Assembly: GCF_014126615.1 (NCBI RefSeq)
Contig: NZ_CP059896.1
Span: 1,374,501 to 1,438,500, forward strand
DNA: 64,000 nt
Origin: Ciceribacter thiooxidans
Lineage (GTDB): Bacteria > Pseudomonadota > Alphaproteobacteria > Rhizobiales > Rhizobiaceae
Reading direction: 5' to 3'
The translations under genes and the position numbers were made by a program. Below the pieces are notes generated by a model. It had not been told where the DNA came from. It saw nothing but the letters and a program-made list of their open reading frames with translations, and did not search any database. Positions 27,044 to 35,873 of the stretch are shown here, in pieces (positions within the stretch are counted from its first letter, which is position 1; the number at the start of each line of letters is the position of its first letter).

Positions 27044-28123
27044 ATGCTGCAGCAGAAGATCCCGGCAACCGTCATCACCGGCTTCCTCGGCGCCGGAAAG
27101 ACGACGATCATCCGCAACATGCTGATGAACGCCAACGGCAAGAAGATCGCGCTCATCATCAACGAATTCGGCGACCTCGGCGTCGATGGTGAGGTGCTGA
27201 AGGGCTGCGGTGCCGACAATTGCACCGAGGACGACATCATCGAGCTTACCAATGGCTGCATCTGCTGCACGGTGGCCGACGATTTCGTGCCGACCATGCA
27301 GAAACTGCTCGAACGTGAGGAGCGGCCGGACCACATCGTCATCGAGACCTCCGGCCTCGCCCTGCCGCAGCCGCTGGTCGCCGCCTTCAACTGGCCGGAC
27401 ATCCGCACCCGCGTCACCGTCGACGGCGTGGTGACCGTGGTCGACAGTGCCGCGGTGGCGGCCGGTCGTTTCGCCGACGATCACGACCGGGTCGACGCCA
27501 TGCGCGAGCAGGATGCCTCGCTCGACCACGACAGCCCGCTCGAAGAACTCTTCGAGGACCAGCTCACCTGCGCCGACCTGATCGTCCTCAACAAGACCGA
27601 TCTGCTGGACGGCGAGGGGATCGCGGCAGTCCGCTCCGAGGTTGCGGGACGCATCAACCGCAAGCCGACGCTGGTCGAGGCGAGGAACGGCGAAGTTCCC
27701 GCGATCGTGCTCCTCGGCCTCGGCGCCGGTTCGGAAGCCGATATCGAAAACCGCAGGTCGCACCACGAGCTTGAGCACGAGGCAGCGCACGCCTCAGGTG
27801 AGGGGCACGACCACCTGCATCACCACGACCACGACGAGTTCGAGAGCTTTGCGCTGAGGCTTCCGGCGATCGCCGATCCGGCCGCCTTCGTCGAACGGCT
27901 GAGGGCCGTCATCGAAACCCACGACATCCTGCGTCTCAAGGGCTTTGTCGACGTGCCCGGCAAGCCGATGCGGCTCGTCATCCAGGCGGTCGGCTCGCGG
28001 ATCGACACCTATTTCGACCGTCCCTGGGCGGCCGGCGAGAAGCGCGAAACCCGCCTCGTCGTCATCGGCCTGCACGAATGGGATTTTGCGGCGGTGGTCG
28101 AGGCGGTCGAGAAGGCGGCCTGA
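27044..28123 (+). CDS. cobW: CobW-family metal-chaperone GTPase
   Basis: 359-residue COG0523 GTPase associated with cobalt supply for cobalamin synthesis. P-loop GFLGAGKTT is at 13-21, the metal-binding CxCC motif at C72, C74 and C75 (NGCICCTV), and the guanine motif NKTD in VLNKTDLLDG. A histidine-rich linker (HHELEHEAAHASGEGHDHLH, then HHDHDE) precedes the C-terminal CobW_C domain. It sits between cobP and cobN, the standard order of the aerobic pathway, so it is the genuine CobW and not a zinc paralogue. Confidence 0.95.
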   Translation: MLQQKIPATVITGFLGAGKTTIIRNMLMNANGKKIALIINEFGDLGVDGEVLKGCGADNCTEDDIIELTNGCICCTVADDFVPTMQKLLEREERPDHIVIETSGLALPQPLVAAFNWPDIRTRVTVDGVVTVVDSAAVAAGRFADDHDRVDAMREQDASLDHDSPLEELFEDQLTCADLIVLNKTDLLDGEGIAAVRSEVAGRINRKPTLVEARNGEVPAIVLLGLGAGSEADIENRRSHHELEHEAAHASGEGHDHLHHHDHDEFESFALRLPAIADPAAFVERLRAVIETHDILRLKGFVDVPGKPMRLVIQAVGSRIDTYFDRPWAAGEKRETRLVVIGLHEWDFAAVVEAVEKAA

Positions 28124-28154
28124 GGATCGATTGAGCTCATGAATATCTCGATTA

Positions 28155-28344
28155 CCCCCCTCTGGCCTGCCGGCCATCTCCCCCTCAAGGGGGAGATCAC
28201 CATGCGGAGACGCCCGGTCGTTCCGTCAGCGCTGAAGCGGGGCGGTTGCTCGGAGAACAGGTTAGAAGGGTTTTTCGGGCAGCTCGACTTGTCGGCTTCC
28301 GATCTCCCCCTTGAGGGGGAGATGGCCGGCAGGCCAGAGGGAGG
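28155..28344. repeat. Type-A palindromic repeat element, cobW-cobN gap
   Basis: About 40-bp near-perfect terminal inverted repeats. The left arm begins CCCCTCTGGCCTGCCGGCCA (28157 on) and ends at 28197; the right arm at 28302-28343 is its reverse complement, so both arms also contain an inner CTCCCCCT/AGGGGGAG dyad. The intervening ~105 bp are unlike other copies. The same arms recur at 39266-39457 and, as a right arm, at 30838-30877. Confidence 0.85.
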
Positions 28345-28987
28345 TGTTGTCGACGCGATACGCCTCGGCGCGAACTCTTGGGGAAGCGACACGGCCATGC
28401 ATCTTCTCCTAGCCCAGAAAGGCTCGATCAGCGACGGCGAGGAAGCGATCGATCTCGGCCAGAGCGCCGGTGACATCATCTTCCTGACGGCGGCCGATAC
28501 TGAGCTTTCCGCGATCGCCGCGGCGGTGCGGGCGCGCGGCGAGGCCGGTCCGAAGTGGCGTCTCGCGAGCCTGATGGCGCTGAAACATCCGATGTCGGTC
28601 GACACCTATGTCGAGCGGACCGCACGCCATGCGCGGCTGATCGTGGTTCGGGCGCTCGGCGGTGCCAGCTATTTCCAGTATGCACTGGAAGCCCTGCATG
28701 CGGCGGCACAACGATCGGGCGCGATGATCGCCGTGCTTCCGGGCGACGACAAGCCGGACGAGGGGCTTTCGAGTTTTTCCAACCTGCCGGCGGGGGACCT
28801 CGCATCGCTCTGGGCCTATCTGATCGAGGGCGGCGATGCCAATGCCGGCGGTGTGGTCGCCTATGCCGAAGCACTCGTCGCCGGGACCGAGAGGCCCGAG
28901 CCGGCGCGGCCGCTGCTGAAAGCCGGCATCTGGTGGCCGGGCCGTGGCGTGATTGGCGTGGAGGAATGGAAAGAGGCGTCGAAGATT

Positions 28988-29107
28988 GCCCCTCATCCGC
29001 CTGCCGGCACCTTCTCCCCGTCGGACGGGGAGAAGGGACAAGGGGTGACGTCGGCGTCTCCTTCTCCCGCGTGCGGGGAGAAGGTGCCCGAAGGGCGGAT
29101 GAGGGGC
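28988..29107. repeat. Type-B repeat inserted inside cobN (site of frame change)
   Basis: 120 bp with imperfect terminal inverted repeats: GCCCCTCATCCGCCTGCCGG... at the left and its complement ...GGGCGGATGAGGGGC at the right. Each arm includes an inner CCTTCTCCCCG/CGGGGAGAAGG dyad. Related copies are at 37243-37372 and 42195-42319, both between genes. Confidence 0.85.
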
Positions 29108-30749
29108 CGAGCACCGACGAGCATTCGCTGCCCGTCGTCGCCGTCTGCTTCTACCGAGCGCTCGTCCAGAGCGGCGAGACGAAGCCGGTGGAGGCCCTGA
29201 TCGACGCCTTGGAGGCCGAAGGGCTCGCCGCATTGCCGGTCTTCGTCTCGAGCCTCAAGGATGCCGTCTCGGTCGATACGCTGCGCGCGATCTTTGCCGA
29301 GGCGCCGCCCGCCGTGGTCATCAATGCGACGGGCTTTGCTGTTTCCGCGCCGGGCGCCGAGCGCCGGGCGACCGTCCTTGATGAAGGCGGAGCCGTCGTC
29401 CTGCAGGCGATCTTTTCGGCGTCCGCGAAGGATGCATGGCAGGCCTCCAGCCAGGGCCTTTCGGCGCGTGATCTCGCGATGAACGTGGCACTGCCCGAGG
29501 TCGACGGACGGGTGCTTGCCCGCGCCGTCTCGTTCAAGTCGGCGGCCCGCTTCGACGAACGCGTCGAGGCGAACATCGTCACCCACGAACCGGAACCAGG
29601 GCGGACGGCCTTCGTCGCGGCGCTCTCTGCGCGCTGGGCGCGTCTCAGGCATGCGCCGGCCGACGAACGGCGTGTGGCGCTCATCATGGCGAACTACCCG
29701 AACCGCGACGGCCGTCTCGGCAACGGCGTCGGCCTCGACACCCCGGCCGGGACGATCGAGGTGCTGCGGGCGATGGAGAAGACCGGCTACGCCGTCGGCC
29801 AAGTGCCGGAGAACGGCGACGCCCTGATGACGCATCTGATGGCAGGACCGACGAACGCCGCGAATGACGGTCGGGAAATTCGCGAAACCATTTCCCTGAA
29901 CCGGTACAAGGCCTTCTTCGAAAAGCTTCCGAAAGTGATTCAGGACGAGGTCGCGGCCCGCTGGGGCGCGCCGGAGAACGATCCCTTCTTCGTCGACGGG
30001 CGGTTCGCGCTGCCGCTGTCGCGGTTCGGCAATCTGCTCGTCGGTATCCAGCCCGCCCGCGGTTACAACATCGATCCGAAGGAGAGCTATCACTCTCCGG
30101 ACCTCGTGCCACCGCACGGCTATCTTGCCTTCTACGCGCATCTGAGGACGGTCTTCGACGCCCATGCGGTGATCCATATGGGCAAGCACGGCAACCTTGA
30201 ATGGCTGCCGGGCAAGGCGCTGGCACTTTCCGAGACCTGCTATCCGGAGGCGGTGTTCGGACCCTTGCCGCATCTCTATCCCTTCATCGTCAACGATCCC
30301 GGCGAGGGTACGCAGGCGAAGCGGCGAACCTCGGCCGTCATCATCGACCACCTGACGCCGCCGCTGACGCGTGCGGAAAGCTATGGTCCGCTGAAGGACC
30401 TTGAGGCCCTGGTCGACGAGTATTACGAGGCCGCCGGCGGAGATCCGCGCCGCCTGAAGCTGCTGAAGAAGCAGATCCTCGATCTCGTCGCCGACATCGG
30501 CCTCGATGAGGATGCCGGGATTGCCAAGGGCGAGGCCGAGGAAAGCGCGCTCGAAAAGCTCGACGCCTATCTCTGCGACCTCAAGGAGATGCAGATCCGC
30601 GACGGGCTGCACATTTTCGGCCTGGCGCCGGAAGGCCGGCTCCTGACCGACCTGACCGTCGCTCTGGCCCGCGTGCCGCGGGGCCTCGGCGAAGGTGGCG
30701 ACCAGAGCCTTCAGCGGGCGATCGCCAAGGATATACTTGAAAGAGAAGA

Positions 30750-30877
30750 CCCCTCCCCAACCCCTCCCCACAAGGGGGAGGGGCTTCCGCTTGCGCCCGA
30801 CTCTTCCGTCGAGCGCCAAGGGGAGCCACGGTTGCTCTCCCCCCGTGTGGGGGAGATGGCCGGCAGGCCAGAGGGGG
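30750..30877. repeat. Repeat inserted in frame inside cobN
   Basis: 128 bp. The left part CCCCTCCCCAACCCCTCCCC with CACAAGGGGGAGGGG is a third arm type. The right part (about 30838-30877) is the type-A arm with GGGGGAGATGGCCGGCAGGC. The cobN frame stays open, adding about 43 low-complexity residues (EDPSPTPPHKGEGLPLAPDS onward) between conserved blocks. Confidence 0.8.
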
Positions 30878-32425
30878 ATTTTTCGCACAGGCATGCCGTC
30901 TTCGATCCGCTCGACTGCGTGATGTCCGATCCGTGGACCGGACCGCGGCCGGCGATCCTTGCCGAGGTCGACGACCAGCCCTGGCGCACCAAGGGCGACA
31001 CGGTCGAACGCATCGAGCTGCTCGCCGCAAGGCTTGTTGCGGGCGAGGTGACGTGCCCCGAAGCATGGATGCGGACCCGCGCCGTGCTCGACGAGATCGA
31101 AACACGGCTCAAGCCGTCCGTCACCGCCTGCGGCCCCGCCGAGATCGACGGCCTGCTCACCGGTCTCGACGGCCGCTTCGTGCCGCCCGGGCCCTCCGGC
31201 GCCCCCACGCGTGGACGGCCGGACGTGCTGCCGACGGGTCGCAATTTCTACTCGGTCGACAGCCGCGCGGTGCCGACACCGGCTGCCTATGAGCTCGGCA
31301 AGAAGTCCGCCGAACTGCTGATCGCCCGCTATGTGCAGGACCACGGCGAGTGGCCGACCTCGTTCGGACTGACCGCCTGGGGCACCTCGAACATGCGCAC
31401 GGGCGGCGACGACATCGCCCAGGCGCTCGCGCTCCTCGGCGTCAAGCCGCTCTGGGACACGGCGTCCCGCCGCGTCACCGGCTTCGAGATCGTCCCGCAG
31501 GCCGTTCTCGGCCGGCCGCGCGTCGACGTCACGCTCAGGATTTCCGGCTTCTTCCGCGATGCCTTCCCCGAACAGATCGCCCTTTTCGACCGCGCGGTCC
31601 GCGCCGTCGGTGCGCTGGACGAGGACGCTGCCGATAACCCCGTCGCCGCCCGGATGCGCGAGGAGGTCGCGCGGCTACGCGAAGCGGGCATGGACGAGGA
31701 CGCTGCCGCCCGTCGCGCCGGCTACCGCGTCTTCGGTTCCAAGCCCGGCGCCTATGGCGCGGGCCTGCAGGCGCTGATCGACGAGAAGGGCTGGGAGCGT
31801 CGCGGCGATCTCGCCGAAGCCTATCTCGTCTGGGGCGGCTATGCCTACGGCGCAGGCGAAGAAGGCAAGGCCGAACGCGGGCTCTTCGAGGAGCGGTTGC
31901 GATCGGTGCAGGCGGTCGTGCAGAACCAGGACAATCGCGAGCACGACCTTCTCGACAGCGACGACTACTACCAGTTCGAGGGCGGCATGACCGCGGCCGT
32001 CGAGCACGTTTCGGGCCATCGGCCGAGCGTCTACCACAACGATCATTCCCGCCCTGAGCGGCCGGTCGTGCGCTCGCTCGAGGAGGAGATCGGCCGGGTG
32101 GTGCGGGCCCGCGTCGTCAACCCGAAATGGATAGAGGGCGTCATGCGCCACGGCTACAAGGGCGCCTTCGAGATCGCCGCGACGGTCGACTACATGTTCG
32201 CCTTTTCAGCCACCACCGGTGCGGTGCGCGATCATCATTTCGAGGCCGTCTACCGGGCTTTCGTTCTCGATGAGCGGGTGCGCGACTTCATGGCGGAGAA
32301 GAACCCGGCGGCGCTCGAGGAGATGTCGGCGCGCCTGATCGAGGCGATCGACCGCGGGTTGTGGACGCCGAAAAGCAATTCGGCCAAGTTCTCGCTCGTG
32401 GAACTAGCTTCGGCGGGAGGACATC

Positions 32426-32809
32426 ATGGCTGAACTCTCCGGTCGCTGCCTGTGCGGTGGCGTGCGTTTCAAGGTGAACGGGGAAATTCTTTCGGCAGGT
32501 CATTGCCATTGCGAAAGCTGCCGACGGGCGACATCGTCACCGGTCACCACCGTCTTCACGGTCCGGCGCAGCGATGCCGAGATCGGCGGGAGCTTGCGAT
32601 TCTACGCCTCGTCGCCGGGCGTCAAACGCGGCTTTTGCCGAAATTGCGGTTCGCCGATGTCCTTTCAAACGGACGAGCGGCCGAACGAAATGGATTTCTA
32701 CGTCGCGAGCCTGAACGATGGGCTGCACGTCGAGATCCACGAACATTGGCACTGGGACGAACGGGTCGATTGGCTGAACGTGACCGACGATCTCCCGAAG
32801 GGCAGTTGA
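32426..32809 (+). CDS. GFA/Mss4-like zinc protein in cob operon
   Basis: 127-residue protein of the glutathione-dependent formaldehyde-activating (GFA) fold. Zinc cysteines appear in GRCLCGGVRF, CHCESCRRA and FCRNCGSPM. The family name is historical, and most members have no proven activity. It overlaps the end of cobN by 8 bp and is followed 17 bp later by cobO, so it is translated within the cob operon. Its role there is unknown. Confidence 0.88.
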   Translation: MAELSGRCLCGGVRFKVNGEILSAGHCHCESCRRATSSPVTTVFTVRRSDAEIGGSLRFYASSPGVKRGFCRNCGSPMSFQTDERPNEMDFYVASLNDGLHVEIHEHWHWDERVDWLNVTDDLPKGS

Positions 32810-32826
32810 GGACAGGAGAAGAGAAA

Positions 32827-33456
32827 ATGACGGAAGAGACACAGGGAACGGATACCGACCTCGCGCGCCACGCGGAGAAAATGGCCAAGAAGAAGGCCGC
32901 GCGCGACAAGATCATGGCCACCAAGACCGATGAGAAGGGCCTGATCATCGTCCACACCGGCAAGGGCAAGGGCAAGTCGTCCGCCGCCTTCGGTATGATC
33001 TTCCGCCATATCGCGCACGGCAAGAAATGCGCGGTCGTTCAGTTCATCAAGGGCGCCATGTCGACCGGCGAGCGCGACCTGATCCTGAAACACTTCTCCG
33101 ATATTTGCGAATTCCACACGATGGGCGAGGGCTTTACCTGGGAAACGCAGGACAAGGCGCGCGACATCGCGATGGCCAAGGCCGCCTGGGAAAAGGCCAA
33201 GGACCTGATCCGTAATCCGGAAATCTCGATGGTGCTGCTCGACGAGATCAACATCGCCATCCGCTACGACTATATCGACATCGGCGAGGTGGTGGAGTTC
33301 CTCAAGACCGAAAAGCCGGAGATGACCCATGTCGTGCTGACCGGCCGCAATGCCAAGGACGAGCTGATCGAGATTGCCGACCTTGTGACCGAGATGGAGC
33401 TCATCAAGCATCCGTTCCGTTCCGGCATCAAGGCGCAGATCGGCGTGGAGTTCTGA
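32827..33456 (+). CDS. cobO: Cob(I)yrinic acid a,c-diamide adenosyltransferase (CobO)
   Basis: 209 residues; adds the adenosyl ligand to cob(I)yrinate a,c-diamide. A lysine-rich N-terminus precedes the P-loop TGKGKGKSS (44-52), then VVQFIKGAMSTGERD, MGEGFTWETQD and the Walker-B-like VLLDEINIAI. The ATG at 32827 follows AGGAGAAGAGAAA. In-frame codons upstream belong to the overlapping GFA gene. Last gene of this part of the cob locus; the next genes are on the other strand. Confidence 0.95.
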   Translation: MTEETQGTDTDLARHAEKMAKKKAARDKIMATKTDEKGLIIVHTGKGKGKSSAAFGMIFRHIAHGKKCAVVQFIKGAMSTGERDLILKHFSDICEFHTMGEGFTWETQDKARDIAMAKAAWEKAKDLIRNPEISMVLLDEINIAIRYDYIDIGEVVEFLKTEKPEMTHVVLTGRNAKDELIEIADLVTEMELIKHPFRSGIKAQIGVEF

Positions 33457-33468
33457 GCCCGGCCGCCG

Positions 33469-34284
33469 CTACTCGCGGCCGCCCGGCTGCAGGGGCAATG
33501 CCTTCAGGACTTCCGCCGTCCGGGTATCGGCCGGAAAGAAGGATTCGATGGCCAGCTCCGACAGCGTGATGTCGAGCGGCGTGCCGAACACCGTCGTCGT
33601 CGAAAGGAAGGAAAGCACGCCGGCCTCGGTTTCGATCTGCAGCGGGACGGCGATCTCTCCGAGGTCGTGAGCCTCGTCGGCGGCCCCGTGCGGCGGCGCA
33701 GGAGGCCGGGGCAGGGCCATCAGCTCATCGAGAAGATTACGGAGCACGGGGTCGCCGCTTGCGGCGATCTGTTGCTGCAACCGTTCGAGAAGATGGTTGC
33801 GCCAGACGGTGAAGTTGACGATCCGTCGGCCGAGGCCGTCCGGATGGAGGCTGAGACGCAGCACGTTGACCGGCGGCGCAAGCAGGCTTTCGTCCTCGAC
33901 GCCGGCGAGCAGGGGGCCGAGCGCCGCATTGGCCGAAACGAGCATCCAGTGGCGGTCGACCGCGAGCGCCGGGAACGGTTCGTGTCCTTTCAGGATCATG
34001 TCGATGGCCTGTCGTGCGGGGACGAGCGCCGGGTCGTCGAGCGATCTCTGTGCGAAGACGGGGGCGTAGCCGGCGGCGATCAGGATCGGGTTGCGCTCGC
34101 GCAGCGGCACACCGAGCCGCTCGGTCAGGTGCAGCAGCAGGTCGCGGCTCGGTGCCGCGCGCCCGCTTTCGATGAAGCTCAGATGCCGCTGCGAGATTTC
34201 GGCATCGAGCGCAAGATCCAGCTGGCTCAAATGGCGGCGCCGCCGCCATTCTCGCAGGATGTCGCCGAGGCTCGCGGCGGTCAT
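33469..34284 (-). CDS. XRE-family regulator with MmyB-like ligand domain
   Basis: 271 residues. N-terminal helix-turn-helix (LREWRRRRHLSQLDLALDAE, then ISQRHLSFIESGRA) and a C-terminal PAS-like MmyB domain (LAVDRHWMLVSANAALGPLL; FTVWRNHLLERLQQQ). Such regulators often control an adjacent enzyme gene. It overlaps the SnoaL-like gene by 4 bp, so the two form an operon. Target unknown. It is an interruption of the cob locus. Confidence 0.88.
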   Translation of the reverse strand: MTAASLGDILREWRRRRHLSQLDLALDAEISQRHLSFIESGRAAPSRDLLLHLTERLGVPLRERNPILIAAGYAPVFAQRSLDDPALVPARQAIDMILKGHEPFPALAVDRHWMLVSANAALGPLLAGVEDESLLAPPVNVLRLSLHPDGLGRRIVNFTVWRNHLLERLQQQIAASGDPVLRNLLDELMALPRPPAPPHGAADEAHDLGEIAVPLQIETEAGVLSFLSTTTVFGTPLDITLSELAIESFFPADTRTAEVLKALPLQPGGRE

Positions 34285-34643
34285 GCGGCCGCCGGAACCT
34301 TGTCGAGGAAGCCGTGGACCTCTTTCAGTCGGCCGTCCTCGACGATCGCGAAGTCCGTTCCCTCGATCATATCGTCGTTGTCGGCGGGGCCCAGCTTCCA
34401 GGAAAAGCGCAGCCGGTCGCCATAGCCGTCCGCCGAAATCAGGGCGAAGCGGAAGCCGGGGAAGCGGGCCTGAACGGCACTGACCAGCCCCTCGATCTCG
34501 GCATGGCCTTCACCAGACATCAGCGGGTCGACATAGGTTGCGTCCTCAAGCCAGCTCTCCCTGATCAGCGTGCGGCGCCGGGTGGCGTCGGTCTCGTTCC
34601 AGACGGCGATGTAGCGTTCGGCGACGGTGTTTGCGTTGTCCAT
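34281..34643 (-). CDS. SnoaL-like (NTF2-fold) protein
   Basis: 120 residues from ATG 34643 with AAGGAG 9 nt upstream. Typical NTF2-fold opening VAERYIAVWNETDATRRRTL, then DATYVDPLMSGEGHAEIEGL and FSWKLGPADNDDMIEGTDF. SnoaL-like proteins bind or isomerise small hydrophobic molecules. Co-transcribed with the XRE regulator. Confidence 0.85.
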   Translation of the reverse strand: MDNANTVAERYIAVWNETDATRRRTLIRESWLEDATYVDPLMSGEGHAEIEGLVSAVQARFPGFRFALISADGYGDRLRFSWKLGPADNDDMIEGTDFAIVEDGRLKEVHGFLDKVPAAA

Positions 34644-34754
34644 GATCTTTGCTCCTTGTGACTGCCCGGTTCGTCCAGGCAGTCCGATCATCGGCAAGAA
34701 AGGTCATAGCATCAATTACCTCGCAGGTAATCGAACGGCGATTGCAGTCGGTCC

Positions 34755-35540
34755 TCACACCCCGAGCCACACTCTCACCGGATTGGCCGGATCGGCGAGC
34801 AGCTTCGTGGCGAGCGCGAGGCAGGTGACGACGAGGAGCGGGCGAATGATCTTGGCACCGTTGCGCATCGCAAGCCGCGAGCCGGTCTGGGCACCGAGAA
34901 ACTGGCCGAGGCCCATCAGCAGCCCGATCTTCCAGAGCACGGCGCCGGTCATCAGGAAGACCACGAAGGCGCCGACATTGGAGCCGAGGTTGAGGAGCTT
35001 GGTGTGGGCCGTCGCCTTCAGCATGCCGAAGCCTGCGAGCGAGACGAAGGCCAACATGAAGAAGGAGCCCGTTCCCGGACCGAAAATGCCGTCGTAGAGG
35101 CCGATTGCCGGAACGACGGTCGCGCCGAAAAGCGTATGCGAGAGCCGGCGGTGACGGTCCTCGTCGCTGAGGTTCGGCTTGAAACCGAAATAGAGGGCGA
35201 TCGCAACGAGCAGGAAGGGCATCAGGACCCGCAGTGCCTCGCCGGGGACGATCGTCGCTATCATCGCCCCGACGGCGCCGCCGAGCACTGCCATCGCCGC
35301 CATCGGGCGCTGCGCCTTCAGGTCGACATGGCCCTTGCGCGCATAGGCGAGCGTCGCCGACAGGGCACCGAACTGCGACTGCAGCTTGTTGGTGCCGAGC
35401 GTCTGGAGCGGCGGAATGCCGGCGATCAGCATCGCGGGCAGGGTGATCAGCCCGCCGCCGCCGGCAATCGAATCGACGAAGCCGGCGACGAAGGCCGCGA
35501 TGAACAGGAGAACGAAGGCTTGCAGGGCGAGATCGGCCAC
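34755..35540 (-). CDS. TSUP/TauE-SafE family membrane transporter
   Basis: About 261 residues with eight hydrophobic helices and the family motifs FVDSIAGGGGLITLPAMLIA, LGTNKLQSQFG and YDGIFGPGTGSFFMLAF. These proteins move sulfite, sulfonates or other organic anions. I place the start at the GTG 35540 (VADLALQAFVLLF), because the longer frame to 35711 adds unconserved residues. In a cob context cobalt transport has been suggested for some TSUP relatives, but nothing here shows it. Confidence 0.85.
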   Translation of the reverse strand: MADLALQAFVLLFIAAFVAGFVDSIAGGGGLITLPAMLIAGIPPLQTLGTNKLQSQFGALSATLAYARKGHVDLKAQRPMAAMAVLGGAVGAMIATIVPGEALRVLMPFLLVAIALYFGFKPNLSDEDRHRRLSHTLFGATVVPAIGLYDGIFGPGTGSFFMLAFVSLAGFGMLKATAHTKLLNLGSNVGAFVVFLMTGAVLWKIGLLMGLGQFLGAQTGSRLAMRNGAKIIRPLLVVTCLALATKLLADPANPVRVWLGV

Positions 35541-35873
35541 GAAACGACTCTTTCGGGAGCGGTTGAGAACGGCCGGCACTCTTGCACCAGCGATCCGCGG
35601 CGGGCAACCGTCTTGCCGCAGGTCGTCTGTCGCCAGCTGGGGCCGTGGCGCAGACTCCACAGCTTCCGGCGCAATCCGGTTTGACCGCGACGGTGCGCTT
35701 CGGTAAACCACTCGCTAATGTGCGACGGCGCCTGTTTGACAGGCTGGAAATAGTCCGGTGCGGCCGACCCAAGTCGGGGGCCAAGTCCGGAGCTGTCCCG
35801 ATGGCCGCAGGACCGCTCGGCGGTTCTGGCGCTTCGTACATGTCGAGAGCAACGAAGCAGGAGGCCGGAGCGA
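35541..35873. other. Gap between TSUP and cbiX genes
   Basis: No supported gene. Open frames on both strands exist but lack codon bias or family features. It must hold the promoter of the cbiX-cobHLIJM unit. I looked for a second cobalamin riboswitch (B12 box, CCGCGACTG core) on either strand and do not see one. Confidence 0.5.

Larger units (their letters stand above)
28397..32433 (+). pseudogene. cobN: Cobaltochelatase large subunit CobN, frameshifted within a repeat insertion
   Basis: CobN is the ATP-dependent subunit that, with CobST, inserts cobalt into hydrogenobyrinate a,c-diamide. The N-terminal ~195 residues (MHLLLAQKGSISDGEEAIDL through GVIGVEEWKEASK) are read from ATG 28397 and stop at 29200. 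The rest (VVAVCFYRALVQSGETKPVE through the C-terminal LVELASAGGHHG) is in another frame to 32433. The switch is equivalent to loss of one base and falls in or beside a repeat at 28988-29107. Without two repeat-coded inserts the total is near the usual ~1275 residues, and no other damage is seen. The core includes IHMGKHGNLEWLPGKALALS and GPRPAILAEVDDQPWRTKGD. Sequencing error, recent inactivation or recoding are all possible. Confidence 0.85.

Noticed and set aside
28988..29107. Programmed ribosomal frameshift in cobN
   Set aside because: No slippery heptamer with downstream structure of a known type is evident; the repeat insertion or an indel explains the change more simply.
28993..31344. 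783-codon open frame on the minus strand opposite cobN
   Set aside because: Antisense shadow of CobN; the composition is typical of reversed high-GC codons and nothing resembles a known fold.
35541..35873. Second cobalamin riboswitch ahead of cbiX
   Set aside because: No B12 box or conserved core on either strand.
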